Of a stretch of DNA of 29,532 nucleotides, positions 6,774 to 14,845 are shown piece after piece. Source of the stretch: a virus. How positions within the stretch are numbered: the stretch's first letter is position 1; the number at the start of each line of letters is the position of its first letter. The notes beneath the pieces are model-generated. The model was not told where the DNA came from. It was given only the letters and a program-made list of their open reading frames with translations, and did not search any database. Made by a program: the position numbers and the translations under genes. Location: positions 1-29,532 of the IMG/VR virus record IMGVR_UViG_3300025769_000582; one strand, written 5' to 3'.

Positions 6774-7385
6774 TTAGTCCTCCACAACATAATACATTCT
6801 AGCAGTATTAAGTTCGTCAGTGAATCCAAACTCACGCATCCAAGACCGAAGCTTAGCAGTGCCTTTACGCATTTCTTTAAAAGATTCGGCCTCTTGAATG
6901 TAGCAAGGATAAGTAATAACTCTATCAGCAATACCAACTGCTTCACATGCATCCAAGAAGTAGTTCATCAATTTAGTACCATAGCCTTTGCCTTTTTTGC
7001 TGGCCTCTATAAAATCAAGATTTAGATAGCCATCAATAGTCCAGTAGAAATGAAGAGTACCGTAATCACATTGAAAGGCGGCCTTATAGTAGTCGCAATA
7101 AACATCTTCATACCAAGTCTTACCAGCATTATCAAAGGTATCATTGTAGTACATTTGCAATTTGCAAGCACCTGACCGAGGATCTACATTGTCTTTGTTG
7201 GCATAGTCAAACATTTCACTAATCACTAACACAAGCTCGTGTTCTTCGAGGTCTAACATATCATTGACTACTTTTTCATCAATGCTTTGGAATGGAACTT
7301 GAACTTGTGGCCTTTTAGCCATGCGAGCCATGTGAGCGAAACCTTCTTTCAGGTCTTTGTTAGAGATGTTCATAATAGTTTTCAT
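6774..7385 (-). CDS. GNAT-like acetyltransferase
   Basis: A 203-residue protein. The segment around 123-150 (LDFIEASKKGKGYGTKLMNY) carries K-G-K-G-Y-G-T at 131-137, the Q/R-x-x-G-x-G/A acetyl-CoA pyrophosphate loop of GNAT enzymes, at the expected strand-loop-helix position. The C-terminal 'FGFTDEL' echoes the G-F motif that ends many GNAT domains. The N-terminal 110 residues are not recognised. The substrate could be a host protein, an antibiotic-like molecule or a nucleotide; nothing indicates which. It is on the opposite strand to the flanking structural genes, has its own promoter box at 7408-7423 almost identical to that of the other minus-strand operon, and ends directly against terL. 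Probably an accessory (moron-like) gene. Confidence 0.65.
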   Translation of the reverse strand: MKTIMNISNKDLKEGFAHMARMAKRPQVQVPFQSIDEKVVNDMLDLEEHELVLVISEMFDYANKDNVDPRSGACKLQMYYNDTFDNAGKTWYEDVYCDYYKAAFQCDYGTLHFYWTIDGYLNLDFIEASKKGKGYGTKLMNYFLDACEAVGIADRVITYPCYIQEAESFKEMRKGTAKLRSWMREFGFTDELNTARMYYVVED

Positions 7386-7407
7386 TGTGTGTATTGATTA
7401 GTAATTG

Positions 7408-7423
7408 TTACAGAGCTAATATA
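7408..7423 (-). promoter_or_regulatory. Minus-strand promoter box of the GNAT-like gene
   Basis: On the minus strand this reads TATATTAGCTCTGTAA, with the TATATTAG part a fair match to the Bacteroidota -7 box TAnnTTTG. The same sequence with one change lies upstream of the minus-strand AAA+ gene (20076-20091). The box ends 22 bases before the ATG at 7385. No clear -33 TTG is present at standard spacing. Confidence 0.6.
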
Positions 7424-7490
7424 CACAATTCTGGCCAACTAAAAAACTTTTGATGACTTTTTTTTGATAAAATTCAACTTGATACATAAG

Positions 7491-7500
7491 TATATCTTTA
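7491..7500 (+). promoter_or_regulatory. TATATCTT-type promoter of the tail operon
   Basis: TATATCTTTA ends four bases before the ATG at 7505. It is the first of five such boxes at the heads of structural blocks. If it is a -7 element, the mRNA would be leaderless or nearly so. Confidence 0.55.
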
Positions 7501-7504
7501 ATTG

Positions 7505-8167
7505 ATGATTAAGATCACTACTACATCAGGCCAATATGAGATTCCCAGTGAACCACTCTTGAGTCACTGGAATTGCTGCTTGAAGTGGGGCTTTGAGAAC
7601 CCTAAGTCATGGCCACTCATCTTACACGAAGTAACAGGTTGTCCATTGAATGAAATCAATCAGATTTCTGCTGATGTGATAGAAGTCCTGTTTGGCCACT
7701 TTATACAAAAGTTCAATGAAGTAGAAGAGATCAGACCAGACTTTTCTGGTTGGAACTTTGGCCAGTTTATTGACGCTGATGTAATGTTGAGCTTGGGAGT
7801 TGATAAATGGATGATGCAAATCTGGTATCTAATCTCAGGTAAAGATGACGCCAAATTTAGCGAAGCGTGGCCACAGATCTTAAAACTCTATGATTGGCGT
7901 AAAAGTGTCTATCAAGAATATGATGAATTCTTTGGCTTGAGTGAGATGGAGAAGGCCAAAGAACGTGGAGTTGAAATAGAAGAAAGAGAGTCCACATTGA
8001 GCTCACTACAAACAGCTTGGTATAGTGTGATCCAACAAATAACTGGTGAAGACCTAACCAAACAAGACTGGGTCACAGACCAACCTTACAAAAAGGTCTT
8101 AAACTGGTTGACTTGGAAAAAGTGGAGAGATGAGCAAATAGAATTAGAAATGATCCGTAAACGATGA
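7505..8167 (+). CDS. Probable tail assembly chaperone-like / tail-module protein
   Basis: A 220-residue protein starting at ATG 7505; a TTG three bases earlier is less likely. The C-terminal half (WYSVIQQITGEDLTKQDWVT, then a helix ending in charged residues) resembles the 'WY..L..LA..D....D.VT.L....ALN.L' pattern I associate with tail-assembly-chaperone-like proteins of Bacteroidota phages. The middle has F-G-Q-F-I-D-A-D, as in the same group. It is the first gene of a tightly overlapping tail operon, ATGA-coupled to the next gene. In most siphophages the chaperone sits directly before the tape measure; here four genes intervene, which lowers confidence. Confidence 0.4.
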   Translation: MIKITTTSGQYEIPSEPLLSHWNCCLKWGFENPKSWPLILHEVTGCPLNEINQISADVIEVLFGHFIQKFNEVEEIRPDFSGWNFGQFIDADVMLSLGVDKWMMQIWYLISGKDDAKFSEAWPQILKLYDWRKSVYQEYDEFFGLSEMEKAKERGVEIEERESTLSSLQTAWYSVIQQITGEDLTKQDWVTDQPYKKVLNWLTWKKWRDEQIELEMIRKR

Positions 8168-8601
8168 CATACGAAAAAGTAATACAAGACTTCTTTACCA
8201 TCTGTGAAAACCACAAGATGATTCAAACATGGGGCTATGGCCAATTGACAGACTTGGTAGATCCATACAACCAAGAAGGCCAAGATTATCCTTATGCTTT
8301 CTTAGTGCCACAAACTCATGTCTTATTAGAGCACTCAACTCAATACAATTTCCAATTGATTATGCAAGAGTTGGTGATGGGTGGTCAATCAGAAGTCATT
8401 AGGGCCCAATCTGATGCTCTGCTCTACATCAAAGATATCTTAGCACACTTTTATTACCACTTAGACGGGTATGACTTTACTCTTAACTTTCAGGTCACAC
8501 CGTTTCGAGAAAAATACGATGATAGCGTTGCAGGTATGACAGCTAGTATTCAATTAGTTGTTAGAGACCTGTTAGACGATTGCATAACACCTTATGAGTG
8601 A
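8164..8601 (+). CDS. Probable tail completion / tail terminator protein
   Basis: A 145-residue protein. Strands alternate with helices, as in the small tail-terminator/neck proteins (gpU- or gp17-like) of siphophages: an N-terminal helix, a central 'YPYAFLVPQTHVLLEHSTQY' strand pair, a helix with DALLYIKDILAHFY, and a final pair of strands. Similar sequences lie beside gp10-like neck genes in Bacteroidota phages. ATGA coupling before it and an eight-base overlap after it place it in the same operon. Called by architecture and context only. Confidence 0.5.
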   Translation: MTYEKVIQDFFTICENHKMIQTWGYGQLTDLVDPYNQEGQDYPYAFLVPQTHVLLEHSTQYNFQLIMQELVMGGQSEVIRAQSDALLYIKDILAHFYYHLDGYDFTLNFQVTPFREKYDDSVAGMTASIQLVVRDLLDDCITPYE

Positions 8602-9058
8602 TCTAAACGATATAATCAACGAGTTAAGCGATATTGGTGAGGACTTAACAGATGATATTAATGATATTGTCCGTCAGGTCTTACAACAAGAAGTCAATAT
8701 CTGGCGTCAAAGGGCCCCACGAGATACTGGTGCTTTGCAACAAAGTATTCAACTGAGACTCTTAGATCCTTACACATGGGGTATTGAGTTTTTGGACTAT
8801 GGTCTCTACCAAAACTTTGGAGTCCGAGGTACTGAGTCCGATCCTGGAGCTTTTAGTGCCAGTGGTAGTCAGACTTTCGGTACACCATATCAGTTTAAGA
8901 GTAAAACTATTGGAGGACCACTTCCTTTTGCTGTAAGACAATCAATTGCTCGTTACGGCCTCAAACCACAACCTTGGTTCTTACTACCTGGTGAAACAGT
9001 AGACCTGATCGCTGACCGAGTAGCAAGAGCCGTTGAACAAAGATTACAACTATTATAA
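8594..9058 (+). CDS. HK97 gp10-like head-tail/neck protein
   Basis: A 154-residue protein. The segment RAPRDTGALQQSIQLRL at about 39-55 is the hallmark 'RAPVDTGxLRxSI' of HK97 gp10-like tail-completion proteins. Aromatic YGLYQNFGVRG follows, like the usual 'YAxYQEFGT' motif. These proteins join the neck to the tail. The acidic N-terminal helix and the C-terminal helix fit the family length. Its TAA overlaps the next ATG by one base (TAATG). Confidence 0.7.
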   Translation: MSDLNDIINELSDIGEDLTDDINDIVRQVLQQEVNIWRQRAPRDTGALQQSIQLRLLDPYTWGIEFLDYGLYQNFGVRGTESDPGAFSASGSQTFGTPYQFKSKTIGGPLPFAVRQSIARYGLKPQPWFLLPGETVDLIADRVARAVEQRLQLL

Positions 9059-10446
9059 TGGCACTAGAACCCGTAATACAAATACAAGACGAACCAGAAA
9101 ACATTGAAATGGTCTATGGCTACAATGTTTGGACTCTAAGCGACTTAAATACGACCAATCCACGATATGTCTTACAAGTCTGGAATTGGAACGACTCAAC
9201 AGAATCAGCTGATGAACTCTTATTTGACTTGCGTCAACAGAGTAACCCGGCCGGTTTTGCACACTTTGATATTCAAAAGATCTTACAAAATCTAGTTGAG
9301 CATCAATATCGGTATGTGCCACCTTTTCAATTTGACGATACAACGGCCTCACCAGGTGAATTAAGACCTGACTTTACTTACAGCATAAAAGCTGGCTATG
9401 AAAACACAGCAGGTGTTCCAGTTATCCAACAAGAGTCAGGCCCTAAGGTAATCTACCCAGGTTACAAAAAGTATAATGAGGTCAACTTTGATATTTCACC
9501 ATTTAGACCAGTCTTTAATCCTACTAATGAATTTGGTCAAATCACATTGGTACAATCTGCCAGACCTTTTGCAGAATGGTGGGACGCTTATCCATCAGAC
9601 GCTTCTGGCACTTGGCCTTATAAAGTAGTTCCAGTTACTGAGGACCAACCAATTCAGATTCCGATTCTGACTAATATCGAGATTCAATATGACCCTGATA
9701 GTATTTTTGTTACAGAGTATCCTTTCTTCAATTACACTTTCTACGATGAGTCTGGAGCAACTCTACTCGCAGGTACAGTAGATGCTTCTACGGTTATTCC
9801 ATGTGACCCTGTACAATTCCCAGAGTACTACGAGGCCGGCAAAACGATTATCTTCTTTGGCTTTAATATTCGCACAGTCTTAAATACCTTTCCAACTTGT
9901 ACAAGAATAGACATCGACACTAGATCTACTTACTATCACACCGGCCTTTTAAGTTGTTTGCCATCAGCTGGTGATAGAGATGTTTATGGAGCTTACAGAT
10001 TTGAAATTGGTGCTAATGAGTGTAACGACTATGCTGAGACCTATTTGACTTGGCAAAACAAGTGGGGTTTCCAAGAGTACTTTCCATTTCAAAAGGAAAA
10101 GACCCGATCACTCTCTTATGAAAGACAAGAATACTACCAAGACGGTGCAACATGGAGCAACTCCAGCTTTGACCACCTGATTGGTGAACCGGGTCGCCGA
10201 GTCTTTGCACAAACCAGAGAAGAAGAGTGGACTCTACGTACTCGTTGGTTAACAGGTAACGAAGTTGTCTTAATGGAGTCCTTATTAAACAGTGGTTGGG
10301 TGGCCGTTTGGAATGGTGATAGAGACTTTACACCTGCTACTATTCAAACTAACAGGTATATTGAACGTAATGAAAGACGCCAAAAGATGTATCAGTTTGA
10401 AATAACTATCAAGTTGGCCAATAATCAACAACTACAAAGAGGATGA
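9058..10446 (+). CDS. Large tail/baseplate structural protein
   Basis: A 462-residue, aromatic-rich, mostly beta protein without membrane segments. I do not recognise a named domain. It is reminiscent of structural proteins in Bacteroidota siphophages that precede the tail-tip protein: an N-terminal conserved-looking block (VYGYNVWTLSDLN...) and a C-terminal 'RTRWLTGNEVVLMESLLNSG' block. It is coupled to both neighbours by overlaps (TAATG and ATGA). Position between neck genes and the next large tail protein suggests a distal tail or baseplate component. The exact role is unknown. Confidence 0.55.
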   Translation: MALEPVIQIQDEPENIEMVYGYNVWTLSDLNTTNPRYVLQVWNWNDSTESADELLFDLRQQSNPAGFAHFDIQKILQNLVEHQYRYVPPFQFDDTTASPGELRPDFTYSIKAGYENTAGVPVIQQESGPKVIYPGYKKYNEVNFDISPFRPVFNPTNEFGQITLVQSARPFAEWWDAYPSDASGTWPYKVVPVTEDQPIQIPILTNIEIQYDPDSIFVTEYPFFNYTFYDESGATLLAGTVDASTVIPCDPVQFPEYYEAGKTIIFFGFNIRTVLNTFPTCTRIDIDTRSTYYHTGLLSCLPSAGDRDVYGAYRFEIGANECNDYAETYLTWQNKWGFQEYFPFQKEKTRSLSYERQEYYQDGATWSNSSFDHLIGEPGRRVFAQTREEEWTLRTRWLTGNEVVLMESLLNSGWVAVWNGDRDFTPATIQTNRYIERNERRQKMYQFEITIKLANNQQLQRG

Positions 10447-12692
10447 TACAGTTAATAGTAGAAGGCAACTTCTTAGACCTATATGACAGGACTCCACCTA
10501 AGTTGACCTTTCAAATAGAAGACATTACGGATACTTCTGCTACTAGTATTTTTAGTAGACAGTTTAGACTACCAGCTACTCAAAGAAACTTTCAATTCTT
10601 TAAGACGGCCTTCTTAGTCAATGGCCAAGACTTTGATGTTACACAAAAGTATAACGCTTCGATCTTAGTCGACGGTGTAGAGTTTCGCAGAGGTCAATTT
10701 AGATTAAACAAAGTCTATGTTAATGAAGTACAATCTATTGTTGACTATGAGGCCATCTTTTTAGGTGAGAGTAAAAGCTTTGCCAGTCAGTTAGGTGAAG
10801 GCTTCTTAAACGAAATAGACTTAACAGAGTATAATCACGTACCAACTATGGAATTAATAGTTGATAGTTGGCAAGCTTATCCTGAAGGTGGCCTTACTGA
10901 CGGCCTGTTTGAAGGTGATATCTTGTATCCACTTATTGACTTTGGTAATACTTATGCTGATGAAGGTAACCCACCAGTCTTAACGCCACAAGAGACTAGA
11001 ATCTCAGCAGTTGATGCGTCAGACCACTTAAACTTTACTAAAAAGCAACATCCAGTAGACTCATCACGCTTTAAGCCGATGGTCAGAATGAAAGTCATCT
11101 TTGACAAATGTTTTGCTGAGACCGATTACACTTACACTAGCCAATTTATGGAGAGTGAAAGAGTAAGACACATGTATATTTCTGCTTGGGGTAATGTGCC
11201 TAGTCCTTATGCTGATAATTCAAATAGTAACTTAATTAGCTCTAGCACTATTGGGGCCCAGTTTTCAGCAGAAGATGAATTTGTAGTCCCTTTTCAGGCC
11301 AACTTAGATCCAGCAGGTAACTTTGATAATACCACATCAACTTACTTGGTTCCAATTACTGGTACATATGACTTGGTCTTAAATATCTCAGGCCAAGCTA
11401 TCGGTGATGCACCTGCTGGTGGTGAAATTGAAGTCGGCTTCTATAAAAATGGTGTTGCTTTGCAGACCAATACTTTTGTTGCTGGTGCTGGTTCACTTAT
11501 TCCATGGGACGCTTATATTGAATTAGACAATGAGCCTTTAGTAGCTGGTGATGAGATCACAGTACAAGTCCGAATCACTGCAGGCCAGATTCAAAGCTAT
11601 ATTGTTGAAAACGGAGCCAGTTGGGACATACCACAAGCACCTGGTGAGTTAAACGTGGCCTTGATGTTGAATGATAAGTACAAAAAGATTGATTTTATCA
11701 AAGACACTCTTACCAGGTTTAGATTGGTGATGCAACCAGATCCTAATAATCAATCACAGTTCATTATTGAGCCTTGGCAAAACTGGATCGGTACAGGCCA
11801 AATCTATGATTGGACCAAAAAGGTTGATTTGAGTCGTGATATTCAAATCTCACCGCTTTTTTATACTCAAGCTGAAGCTATTCAGTTTTCAGACCAAGCT
11901 GGTACAGACTTTTTAAGTGATCTTAATCTGGATGAGTTTGACGAGGTCTTTGGAACCCTTTTAGTTGATAGTAACAATGAATTGTTAACAGGTTTACGAG
12001 AAATCAAACTCATCGGTCAAGCGTCTACACCTATCACACAAATCGAAGGTTCTACTGATACTTATGGTCCTAGTTTTATCATTCCACAAATCCATGTGCA
12101 TGAAACTGGTAACAGCTTAGATTATCCATTACAACACATACCAATTAAGGCCAAGACTAGACTCTTATTCTATAATGGCTTAAAATCTACTGGTGGTGTT
12201 GAATGGTGGGACACTATTACTGCACCTCTTAATACTCCACGCACTGAGTATCCAATGGTGAGTTACTATGAGTTTTGGCCTACTTTAAGTGGTGGATTAA
12301 ATCTCAATTGGCAAAGAGAAACAGGTTACATTAGATACTATTCTAATGAAGACCGTTTAAGAGGCCGAAGCCAATACGAAGTCTATTGGGGTGAGTATAT
12401 TGACAGCTTATATGACCGCTTTGCGCGTAGAGTGACGCTCTATGTCAAACTTTCTAATCTAGATCTGCAAGACTTCTCATTTGATGATGTGGTCTTTATC
12501 CGAGACACATACTATTATGTTGAAAAGATCTATGATGCACCAGTAGGCCAAGATGAATTGGTTAAAGTTGACTTGATTAAGTTGAGTAGAATAGTAGAGA
12601 TCAAGAACCAGGTTCCACCACCACCTGAATTCTTCTGGAATACTATTAACGAAAACTTTAACGAGGTCGAAGAAGACTGGAACGAAAAGTAA
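10443..12692 (+). CDS. Tail-tip / baseplate protein with an inserted jelly-roll-like domain
   Basis: A 749-residue protein. The N-terminal 120 residues (including SRQFRLPATQRNFQFFKTAF, then a strand-rich segment with VDGVEFRRGQFRL) match a family I know from Bacteroidota phage and prophage tails, where the 'S+xF.LP.T..N..LF' signature recurs. Residues about 270-396 look like an inserted C1q/jelly-roll-like module: STYLVPITGTYDLVLNISG, a GFYKNG turn, then DEITVQVRI. Such modules bind glycans or stabilise trimers. It is the last gene before a new promoter box at 12712, and is probably part of the tail tip contacting the host. Overall structural role is likely; details are inferred. Confidence 0.6.
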   Translation: MIQLIVEGNFLDLYDRTPPKLTFQIEDITDTSATSIFSRQFRLPATQRNFQFFKTAFLVNGQDFDVTQKYNASILVDGVEFRRGQFRLNKVYVNEVQSIVDYEAIFLGESKSFASQLGEGFLNEIDLTEYNHVPTMELIVDSWQAYPEGGLTDGLFEGDILYPLIDFGNTYADEGNPPVLTPQETRISAVDASDHLNFTKKQHPVDSSRFKPMVRMKVIFDKCFAETDYTYTSQFMESERVRHMYISAWGNVPSPYADNSNSNLISSSTIGAQFSAEDEFVVPFQANLDPAGNFDNTTSTYLVPITGTYDLVLNISGQAIGDAPAGGEIEVGFYKNGVALQTNTFVAGAGSLIPWDAYIELDNEPLVAGDEITVQVRITAGQIQSYIVENGASWDIPQAPGELNVALMLNDKYKKIDFIKDTLTRFRLVMQPDPNNQSQFIIEPWQNWIGTGQIYDWTKKVDLSRDIQISPLFYTQAEAIQFSDQAGTDFLSDLNLDEFDEVFGTLLVDSNNELLTGLREIKLIGQASTPITQIEGSTDTYGPSFIIPQIHVHETGNSLDYPLQHIPIKAKTRLLFYNGLKSTGGVEWWDTITAPLNTPRTEYPMVSYYEFWPTLSGGLNLNWQRETGYIRYYSNEDRLRGRSQYEVYWGEYIDSLYDRFARRVTLYVKLSNLDLQDFSFDDVVFIRDTYYYVEKIYDAPVGQDELVKVDLIKLSRIVEIKNQVPPPPEFFWNTINENFNEVEEDWNEK

Positions 12693-12711
12693 ATTCAATT
12701 TACTCTTAGAG

Positions 12712-12722
12712 TATATCTTATA
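12712..12722 (+). promoter_or_regulatory. TATATCTTATA promoter box before the tape measure
   Basis: The box ends five bases before ATG 12728, in the only gap (35 bases) between the tail operon and the tape-measure gene. A start site a few bases past a -7 element would make a leaderless mRNA. Confidence 0.55.
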
Positions 12723-12727
12723 CTGAT

Positions 12728-14845
12728 ATGGCTAATGCTAACATAAAAATCGAGATTGATGGTGTACAATACGCCGTTAAAGAGATTGAATCTCTAAAAA
12801 AGGCCACTGAAGGCGCTGCTCAAGCAACTGAAGAGTTGGCCGATGCGCAAAAAGAGAGTGCCGATGCTGCCAAGGAACAGGAAGAAGAGACAGGATTTTT
12901 ACAAGATCGTTACAATGGTCTAAAAGATACTGTTAGTAAATTGAGAGCTGACTTTAAGTTGGCCACTAAAGGTATCTCAACCTTTTTTACTACTGGTACC
13001 AAAGGCGCTAAGGCCTTAAAGATTGCTTTTGCTTCAACTGGTATTGGTTTACTGGTAGTGGCTATTGCTAGCTTGATTGACTACTTTAAGGACACTGAAG
13101 AAGGTTCTAGGGTGCTCACAGTCGCATTCGAATCAGTTGGAGTGATAGTCAATAAGTTGATTGATTTCTTTGCGGAGATACCAGCTAAAATTAAGTCAGT
13201 CTTTGAAGATCCAGTAGAATCGATCAAAGGTTTTGCTACAACTATTCAAACTTTTGTTGCTGATAAGATCTCACAACTACTTGAAGGTTTTGGTCTACTT
13301 GGTGAGGCCTTATCAGATCTTTTTAGTGGTGAGTTTAGTAGCGCTGCAGATAAGGCCAAAGAAGGTTTCTTAAAGATTGGTGACTCTGCATTGGCTTTGA
13401 ACCCTGCTACTGCTGTACTGTATCAGCTGGGTGATGTGATAATCAATGATGTGGTCCCTGCAGTAACAGAAGCTGTAACAGCTGTGAATGACTTGGTCTT
13501 GGCAGAACGTGGTCTTAGAGATCTTAACCAAGAATTAATTGTTAGCAATGCACAGTTAACAAAACAGTTAGAGACCGAGCAAAAGATTGCCGAAGATACC
13601 ACACTTACATATCAAGAGCGTAAAGATGCGTTGGATCAGGTCAATGAAGCTCAAATCCAACTTGCAGAAAACGCTGCTAAGCAAGCACAAGCTGAAGAAG
13701 ACCTAATACGTCAACAATTGGCCTTGGCAGACAGCTATGAAGAGCAAGAGGAGTTGCAAACAGCATTGGCAGAAGCAGTAGCTAACAGAATCTCTAGAGA
13801 AACAGAATTAGAGACCAAGAAGTTAGAGGCTGGTAAGCTTTCACGTGAACTTGAACAAGAAGAACTCGACCGTCAACAAACTATTAACGATACTATTCAA
13901 CAATTACGATTAGAGAATATTGAAGACGAAAGAGAGGCCGCAAGAGAATCTCTACGTATAGCAGAAGAGACAGCTATTAAAGAATTAGAGAGACTTAAAG
14001 CTACTGATGAAGAGATTCAGGCCTTAAGAGACCAGTTTGCTGAATCACGCCGTCAACAAGAGAAAGAATTTGCTGATGAAGACGCAGAACTCTTACAAGA
14101 AAAGCTGGAAAGAGAAGAACAGGCTGCAGAATTCTTACGTCAGCAAAGCTTGACAGCCCAACAGGCTGAAATCGATATCTTGCGCCAAAAGTATGATGAG
14201 CAAATAGAACTGGCTGGTGAAAACAGTGATTTGGCCCAGCAGTTGATTGAGCAACGTGAGCAGGCCATTGCAGAGATTGAAGACAAATATCGTAAAGAGA
14301 AAGTCAAGAAAGATCGCACAGCTCAACAAGAAGCTATCAACTCTGGAATTGAATTGGCCGCCAAAGGTATTCAAGCTATTATAGCTTTGAATCAGGCCGC
14401 AGCTGGTGATAGTGAAGCAGAGCAGAAGAAGGCCTTTGAACGCAATAAAAAGTTGCAGATTGCATTGGCAACTATTCAAACTGCGCAAGCTGTTACAGCA
14501 GCCTTGACCGCTGGTGGTAACCCAATTAAGTTGGCTACTGGTGCTCAATTTGTTGAAGCTGCAATTGTTGCTGCACAAGGTCTGGCACAAATAGTCTCAA
14601 TAAAGAACACTGAGTTTGGTGGAGGTGGCAGTGTAACTACTCCAACTCAACCACCAGCCTTTAATGGTCAAGCTGCGTTAGATACATTTAATCAAGGTAT
14701 CGTTCAAAACCAAGATCCCGGTGAAGCAATAACACCTGGTCAAACTGGCCAACAATCAGAACCAATTAGAGCCTATGTGATAGCAACAGAAGTTACTTCA
14801 CAACAAGAGGCCAATCAAGAAATAGAAAACCTTGCACGATTATGA
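12728..14845 (+). CDS. Tail tape measure protein
   Basis: A 705-residue protein. The N-terminus is helical and charged. A hydrophobic segment (about 96-118, IAFASTGIGLLVVAIASLID) matches the membrane-inserting stretch typical of tape measures. Residues about 250-540 are a long Glu/Gln/Lys/Ala coiled coil, and another hydrophobic helical region lies at about 580-620. At roughly 0.15 nm per residue the tail would be near 100 nm long, which is small for a siphovirus. The gene has its own promoter box and is ATGA-coupled to the protease gene, an unusual order because head genes follow rather than precede it. Confidence 0.82.
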   Translation: MANANIKIEIDGVQYAVKEIESLKKATEGAAQATEELADAQKESADAAKEQEEETGFLQDRYNGLKDTVSKLRADFKLATKGISTFFTTGTKGAKALKIAFASTGIGLLVVAIASLIDYFKDTEEGSRVLTVAFESVGVIVNKLIDFFAEIPAKIKSVFEDPVESIKGFATTIQTFVADKISQLLEGFGLLGEALSDLFSGEFSSAADKAKEGFLKIGDSALALNPATAVLYQLGDVIINDVVPAVTEAVTAVNDLVLAERGLRDLNQELIVSNAQLTKQLETEQKIAEDTTLTYQERKDALDQVNEAQIQLAENAAKQAQAEEDLIRQQLALADSYEEQEELQTALAEAVANRISRETELETKKLEAGKLSRELEQEELDRQQTINDTIQQLRLENIEDEREAARESLRIAEETAIKELERLKATDEEIQALRDQFAESRRQQEKEFADEDAELLQEKLEREEQAAEFLRQQSLTAQQAEIDILRQKYDEQIELAGENSDLAQQLIEQREQAIAEIEDKYRKEKVKKDRTAQQEAINSGIELAAKGIQAIIALNQAAAGDSEAEQKKAFERNKKLQIALATIQTAQAVTAALTAGGNPIKLATGAQFVEAAIVAAQGLAQIVSIKNTEFGGGGSVTTPTQPPAFNGQAALDTFNQGIVQNQDPGEAITPGQTGQQSEPIRAYVIATEVTSQQEANQEIENLARL

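Noticed and set aside
14135-14590. 151-codon minus-strand open frame inside the tape measure gene
   Set aside because: It is the antisense of a coiled-coil coding region rich in CAA/GAA codons, which leaves few stops on the other strand; there is no start context.
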